Positions 59,356-64,000 of a stretch of DNA of 64,000 bases are shown piece after piece. Position 1 is the first letter of the stretch, and each line of letters begins with the position of its first letter. Location: the NCBI RefSeq assembly GCF_052857255.1, contig NC_135497.1:181982777-182046776 (forward strand). Reading direction: 5' to 3'. Source of the DNA: Amblyomma americanum. Taxonomy: Eukaryota > Arthropoda > Arachnida > Ixodida > Ixodidae. A model generated the notes under the pieces. That model saw only the letters and a list, made by a program, of their open reading frames with translations, had not been told where the DNA came from and ran no database searches. Made by a program: the position numbers and the translations under genes.

Positions 59356-59597
59356 TACCTGACCTTCTTTAAAGCATTTACATTAGTCATTTTGAAATTA
59401 TGCCCCTTTTCTTCACTAGGGAGTACAGAATAACTCTTTATACCCTTTACACTACCTTTGTTTTTAAGACTTCTTATAAAATCCCGTACAAAACAATTTT
59501 CTATACCTTGTGTTTGGCGCATGATAGCCTTAGATGCATATGCGCCACTAATCCCAACACAACAAAACAGTACATAGTTAATACAACATGATTAACA

Positions 59598-59754
<157 letters not shown>

Positions 59755-59755
59755 A

Positions 59756-60840
59756 AAGCTGCCGTCTGCAACTTGCTTCTAGCAACAAAAATTTACTATG
59801 CTTTGCAGATAATTCACTGTGCCAAGATTTCTACTGACCGCTTCCACAGAGTTCCTGCAACTTTTGTTTGGGGTTCTTCCATGGAACCCATGCGACGTGA
59901 TTGTCTTTTCAGACTTGTTAGTCCATCTTTATGTGCGGCAGACTGTTGCCCGCTTTATGTTTTTTCGCGACACTCCCCACCCGATGCTTTGAGCGTTTCT
60001 GTAGACAAATTTAGAATGCCTTGCCCACACTGATTGTGTCCGCTGTCGGGGTAGAGGAGAAAAGAGATGGTAAGTTCTTTGTTTTTTGTTCTTATCTGCG
60101 AAAACTTCTCTGACTGTCCTTGTTTATGGAGGTTTATGCATGAGGTGTTTTTTGCTGAGCGCTTTCTGGTAGTCCGTTCTGCAACAGGATCCTTATTTTC
60201 AGTGTCGCAAAAAGTTTGTACCAAGACTTCATTTCGATGATTTTCCCTCCCCCTATTTACCGCTAAATACACTTCGTATTGTCTGGACATGATGTACTTA
60301 CGCGAGTGGGAAAAATGCTACTTTCACCTCGCACTAAGACCTTCTTCTCAAGCTACAGACGGAAACATTGCCCTTGAAGATTTGGCTTCAGAAAGAGGGC
60401 ATTTTTCTGCCGTCTGTGAACTGCCGCCTCTGTGATGTTCTGCAACAACTGAACTTTGCTTCACCAAATGTAAGAACGCAATTCTGCTCTGGGATGTCTT
60501 GCAACGAACATTAAAAAAGCAAATTTATTCGACTTCTCGCACCATACGATACCTTACCGCAAGTTGATGAACCCCTTGATATGTTTTTTTTTTGTCTGAC
60601 TGGACTACAAAGCTTATAGAAAGCTAGAACGATGAGCCGGCACTGTGAACAAGTTTCGACGAAATCTCATTTCTGCCAAATGACTGTTCATATGAGGGAA
60701 GTGTATGAAGAGACAGACTTTAAACCGGAGTGGTTCTCCCGCTTGGTGGCGTGCTCATCCTCACCTGCCGTCTGGTACTCTGCTGCTTTGCCTTTTTCGA
60801 GATGCCTTTCGTGCAGTTTCTTAAAACACTGTAAATAGTT
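59756..60840 (+). mobile_element. Decayed LINE C-terminal region
   Basis: The readable start is [20 protein letters not shown], then [20 protein letters not shown] and CLFRLVSP, a segment that follows the reverse transcriptase in a common tick LINE. Later broken pieces such as LWDVLQRTLKK and HTIPYRKL continue the same theme through about 60600. Many stops are present. The clade is uncertain; it is unlike the I-type element next to it. Confidence 0.6.
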
Positions 60841-60892
60841 CATGTAAATAGAACATTACTTCAGAGTAACAAATACCATGTCTAAAAAAAAT

Positions 60893-61128
60893 CGGTGTTG
60901 TGGCCTATGGGCTGCGTGCTCGCCTCGCAATCTGAAGTTCCTTAATTCAATTTCCCTCCCCTTCAGAAAAAGTTTAATTTTATCTTCTTTACTGAAGATA
61001 TCAGTATCTTATGGTCTACTGCTGACGTCACGCGATAGCATGGTGACGTCATTGAGGAATTTCGTGCTATGGACGGCGGTTTTTGTGCTCATGGGACATA
61101 TAATGCCTTCGCATTAGTCAATACATAA
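60893..61128 (+). mobile_element. Possible third tRNA-like SINE, decayed
   Basis: GTGGCCTATGGGCTGCGTGC, then TCGCCTCGCAATCTGAAG, looks like a tRNA-derived head with a ruined B box. The body has GACGTCACGCGATAGCATGG and ends ATATAATGCCTTCGCATTAG. Confidence 0.35.
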
Positions 61129-61251
61129 ATAAATATAGCCACGATAGTGACATAACTAGAAGAATAAGAATGGAGTGGAACGCATTTGGTCACGTACTCT
61201 CATATCATGAGTGGCAGTTTACGAATATCCCTCAAAAAAAAAAAACGTGTA

Positions 61252-61742
61252 CCGGGAGTTTCGCCTGAGATGTTAGGCAGTTTTAAAAATACGCTTTTTG
61301 AGCATTGCGGGCGGTGTAGCGCATCAGAATAAAACTAGGACGTGCTAACTAGTAGGCTGATTAACTAATATTGAATAGCTAACTGTTTAACTATTACTGC
61401 AAGTCCCCTTACTTATGAGAGGCGTGTAGCCCATCATATATGTAATATCCATGTCAGTTTTTATAATTTCGAAAACGCATCTACCCTCGGCGCTCTAGCC
61501 CAACAAATTTTGGTTTTATGAAGGGGGATTAACGTCCCAAAACGACACAGGCTGTGGGGAACGCCGTAGTGGAGAGCTGCAGATAATTTCGACCACCTGG
61601 GGATCTTTAACGTGCACTGACATCTATGTCACAGCAGACGGACCTCTAGAAATTCGCCTCAAACCCTCGTCTTCCGGGACAGCAGTCGAGCACCATAACC
61701 ACTGAGCCACCGCGGCGGCTCTCAGGTGAAACACCCGGGATA
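61252..61742. mobile_element. MITE inside the RTE, itself hosting a Ruka SINE
   Basis: Inverted ends: left CCGGGAGTTTCGCCTGAGAT; right complemented CCCGGGTGTTTCACCTGAGA. The RTE sequence stops at GTGTA and resumes at TATAACAGC, consistent with a TA target. The inner part shares sequence with the palindrome at 55476-55757. Non-coding. The bulk of its right half is missing after the SINE, implying a deletion. Confidence 0.7.
61511..61719 (-). mobile_element. Ruka SINE nested in a MITE
   Basis: On the minus strand the head GCCGCCGCGGTGGCTCAGTG is intact, but the B box is lost in a short deletion (after CGTCTTCCGGGA-type sequence). The body and 3' end (TTGGGACGTTAATCCCCC) are present. It is the innermost and youngest layer of a three-element nest. 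Confidence 0.88.
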
Positions 61743-62034
61743 TATAACAGCTGCGTCTTACCAGTGCTCACCTAAGTGGCAGAAATGTGAAGGCTAACGA
61801 AAAGGGCTCAACTTAAATTGAGGGCAACACAGCGAGCTATGGAAATGAAAATGACAGGTGTCACGTTAAGAGAAAGGAAGAGAGTAGAGTGGGTCAGGGA
61901 ACAAACGCGAGTTAATGACATCCTCGTCGGAATCAAGAAGAAATGGGTATCGGCAGGTCATATAATGCGAAGGCAAGATAACCGATGGTCGTTAAGGATA
62001 ACGGACTCGATCCCAAGAGAAGGGAAGCGTAGCA

Positions 62035-62052
62035 GGGGGGGGGGGGGGGGGG
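62035..62052. repeat. Poly-G tract of 18
   Basis: An uninterrupted G run replaces a short G-rich part of the RTE coding sequence, as seen by comparison with 16546-16556. Confidence 0.9.
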
Positions 62053-62394
62053 AACGGCAGGTGGGCGGATGAGATTAGAAAGCTTGCGGGGATAAGGTGG
62101 CCGCAGCTGGCGTGAAACGGGTTAGTTGTAGAGAAGGGGGATGGGCCTTTGCTCTGCGGTGGGCGCAGTCAACCTGATGCTGATGGTGATGGTTAGTACC
62201 ACATAGTGCCAAGTAAATATGAAGCGTCGTGACGCGGCGTTACATGTTCGTTTAAGTTCCACAAGCGTTAACACATGGCATGCTAGCCACAAAAGAACGC
62301 ATTCCTAAGCAGCGAGTGAGCCGGCTGGCGTCCCGTTCACACCAAAACGACACCGAAAGATAATTACGCGCACAGCTGAGTTTGTGCATTTCAA

Positions 62395-62560
62395 TTTTAA
62401 GGCGATAGCATTTAATGGCTCATACGCGCGGTGACTGCCCATCCGTTACATCGCCACATAGGTCACGTGACCTTGCGGTGTCACGTGATCATAAGGTCAT
62501 GTGACCTTAAGATCACCGACGCGCTAGAGTGACGTCACCGCTCCCTCTGCCACGCTCGCG
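62395..62560. repeat. Repeat with GTCACGTGAC palindromes
   Basis: Contains GGCGATAGCATTTAATGGCT and then GGTCACGTGACC, GTCACGTGATC and GGTCATGTGACC in 60 bases. Similar palindromes occur in family X copy A and in the E-box cluster at 55.1 kb, so this may be a shared repeat motif. Confidence 0.5.
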
Positions 62561-63379
62561 CCAGCTCCTCTTCTCCTCTGTCGTGAAATGAATTCAAGCG
62601 CGGTAAAATTCAAATCAGTGCAATGAGTCGCAAACGGCTTTCGCCTTCCCGCAGTTAAGAGATATCTAAGTGGCTCCAACGAATTTTTTTTCCATGCTCG
62701 ATTTTAGGCGTACATCTTTAGCGTATTTGCTAATAGGAATAGCAACTTTCCCGCTACAAAATATTTGCCGCATAGTGAGCCAGCGTCGAGACCCAGACTT
62801 CTCGCTTTAGTACCACAGCCCGTTGCCTATAGACGGTACCTTTGTGTGTGAGACCTCCCTTAAATTTCCCTTTGTTGTTACTAGGCGCGTCCTGCAGTGA
62901 AGCACACGACTGAGCCGAGCAGCCAGGGCAGTAGCTGCGGTGGCTACGGGCAGGCGGAACCTGTTTCAGCCTACCGCACGAAAGTCGCAACCGACATCAG
63001 GGCCATCGCATTTCCATGACGTCGCGGCGAGAAGGATGTGTATACTCCGATACCACTTATAAGTATGCATATCCTCTTGAGTCAGTCTTGCGGTAACTCA
63101 TTCTTAGTCGATCACAGATGAGCTGTGCACACAGCAGCAGCTGTTTATGTATGCGCACTTGAGAAACTTGTTTGCCACGAGTTGCGCTGAAAGAATCGAG
63201 CTTATTACGGTGAGGGAATGCGCCCATATCAAACGCCCACACGCACATATTAGTCCCATGACTGATAAGGACATCACCATCGAAGCTATACACCGAGCGC
63301 CGAACGCACACCAGGAGAGTGCCACATTGGTTGGCCCTCTAAACGCTAAGCATTAAAAAAAAACATTCAAATAAGATCA
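62561..63379. other. No recognisable gene
   Basis: Unassigned. Short frames only. Confidence 0.45.
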
Positions 63380-63924
63380 GGTGCAGGGCATTTGCGCCGG
63401 TGGAGCGAGGGAAAAAAGGCGAGGGCGCGTGCGAAAGGGCCCGGCCTGCCTGCGTAATACGGCGCAGTATCGCGCTACTGTCGCGGCGGTGCAACGCTTT
63501 TCCTTCCCGAGGCTCCCCAAGGGCCCGGCCGAGAGGGAGAGCGATAACCAGCGCCACGACCGCGGCGACAAGAAGGCCAAGAGGCGCGGGCGAGCCGACC
63601 AAGGCCAGCGCAATCTCGCGGCGAGAAGGTGACTCGCGCTCGCAGATCCAGGTCACGGATTTCTGCGCCCGGACCCGGTGCGCACGATGGCACCTCGCGC
63701 AGAACTAGAAGTCTTGCCACTCGCTTCCTTCCGATAAGGGGCGTACATCGACACGGCTGAATCACCGCCCGCGATCGACAATCGGGCGTGCGAGAAGCTC
63801 ACGGACGCGGCCAGCATGCAGATCACGCCGTCGACCGCCGCCCCGAGGTGTTCGCGGCATGAACGGGTCACCCACGGCGACCCAAGGGCGTCCACGAGAC
63901 GCGGTCACGCGACCAGGACCACCG
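63380..63924. other. GC-rich island upstream of a candidate promoter
   Basis: CpG-rich, with compositional open frames on both strands (Arg/Ala/Pro-rich). It lies directly upstream of the TATA/initiator site and fits a proximal promoter region. Confidence 0.4.
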
Positions 63925-63990
63925 CGGGGTATATACCGCGGTACACGCTCCACGCGGCCAGTGGTGCACTATGCCATCGCCCCAGACATG
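63925..63990 (+). promoter_or_regulatory. Candidate core promoter: TATA box and initiator
   Basis: GGGTATATACCG at 63927-63938 gives a TATA box whose first T is 63930. An initiator-like CCAGTGG has its A at 63960, exactly 30 bases downstream, the usual spacing. The TATA lies in a palindrome CCGCGGGGTATATACCGCGG, so strand assignment rests on the initiator. A start codon in a good context (CAGACATGGCC) follows at 63988. Confidence 0.5.
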
Positions 63991-64000
63991 GCCTCAACGG
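63988..64000 (+). CDS. Possible start of a protein-coding gene at window edge
   Basis: ATGGCCTCAACGG would encode MAST and onward, with a purine at -3. It lies 28 bases after the proposed transcription start. An out-of-frame upstream ATG at 63971 could be used instead. Only four codons are visible, so the product is unknown. Confidence 0.25.

Larger units (their letters stand above)
61139..62195 (+). mobile_element. RTE LINE 3' fragment split by a MITE
   Basis: 61139-61251 matches the region of the RTE at 15643-16697 around TAAGAATGGGGTGGAGCGCA. 61743-62195 matches its C-terminal part and ends in a TGATGCTGATGGTGATGG tail. A readable piece is ERKRVEWVREQTRVNDILVG, then AGHIMRRQDNRWSLRITDS. 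It is broken by stops, a poly-G tract and the MITE. It is older than the copy at 15.6 kb. Confidence 0.85.

Overview
The window is repeat-dense genomic DNA of a hard tick, most likely a metastriate one. The main evidence is at least eleven full or partial copies of a tRNA-derived SINE that matches the Ruka family known from Rhipicephalus. It has an A box like TGGCTCAGTGGTTA, a B box like GGTTCGATCCC, and a 3' end like TTTGGGACGTTAAACCCC. No complete host gene is visible. Almost everything that can be named is a mobile element, and the rest looks like intron or intergenic DNA with GC-rich islands.

Layout. 1-6.5 kb: Ruka copies, a second tRNA-like SINE (perfect 12-bp target duplication), and a minus-strand LINE with reverse transcriptase and RNase H, broken by a perfect 137-bp tandem duplication. 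6.5-15.6 kb: mostly unassigned, with a 133-bp palindrome at 10.2 kb and a GC-rich island near 15.2 kb. 15.6-16.7 kb: a 5'-truncated RTE-clade LINE with an open frame, an ATG-repeat tail and a 13-bp target duplication. 17.5-18.2 kb: a pogo/Tigger-like miniature element. 20.5-22.5 kb: a palindrome and a Penelope-like element (PLE) with 77-bp inverted ends. 23.3-25.2 kb: a hAT-like remnant hosting three SINE insertions. 26.5 kb: a possible small secreted protein or first exon. 31.6-32.3 kb: a GC-rich, promoter-like island. 33.6-35.0 kb: a dead mariner with good inverted repeats. 43.0 kb: a possible internal host exon on the minus strand. 44.0-44.9 kb: the 3' end of another PLE. 47.8 kb: a (CA)n microsatellite. 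50.5-52.5 kb: a CR1/L2-group LINE split by an 844-bp Harbinger-type MITE. 52.8-53.4 kb: a Ruka copy split by a LINE tail that appears to have inserted with a 5' inversion. 55.1 kb: five CACGTG motifs in 87 bp. 55.5 kb: a large palindrome. 57.2-59.6 kb: an I-clade-like LINE split by a SINE and ending at a (TA)n tract. 59.8-62.2 kb: a decayed LINE, then an RTE copy containing a MITE that itself contains a Ruka SINE. The last 75 bases hold a plausible TATA plus initiator core promoter with a start codon 10 bases from the edge.

The elements record a history of nested insertion, with target duplications good enough to order several events. The most interesting lead is that two short palindromes (5.2 and 20.5 kb) resemble the inverted ends plus one-sided tail of the PLE at 21-22.5 kb. 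They may be minimal PLE-terminus insertions that move without coding sequence.
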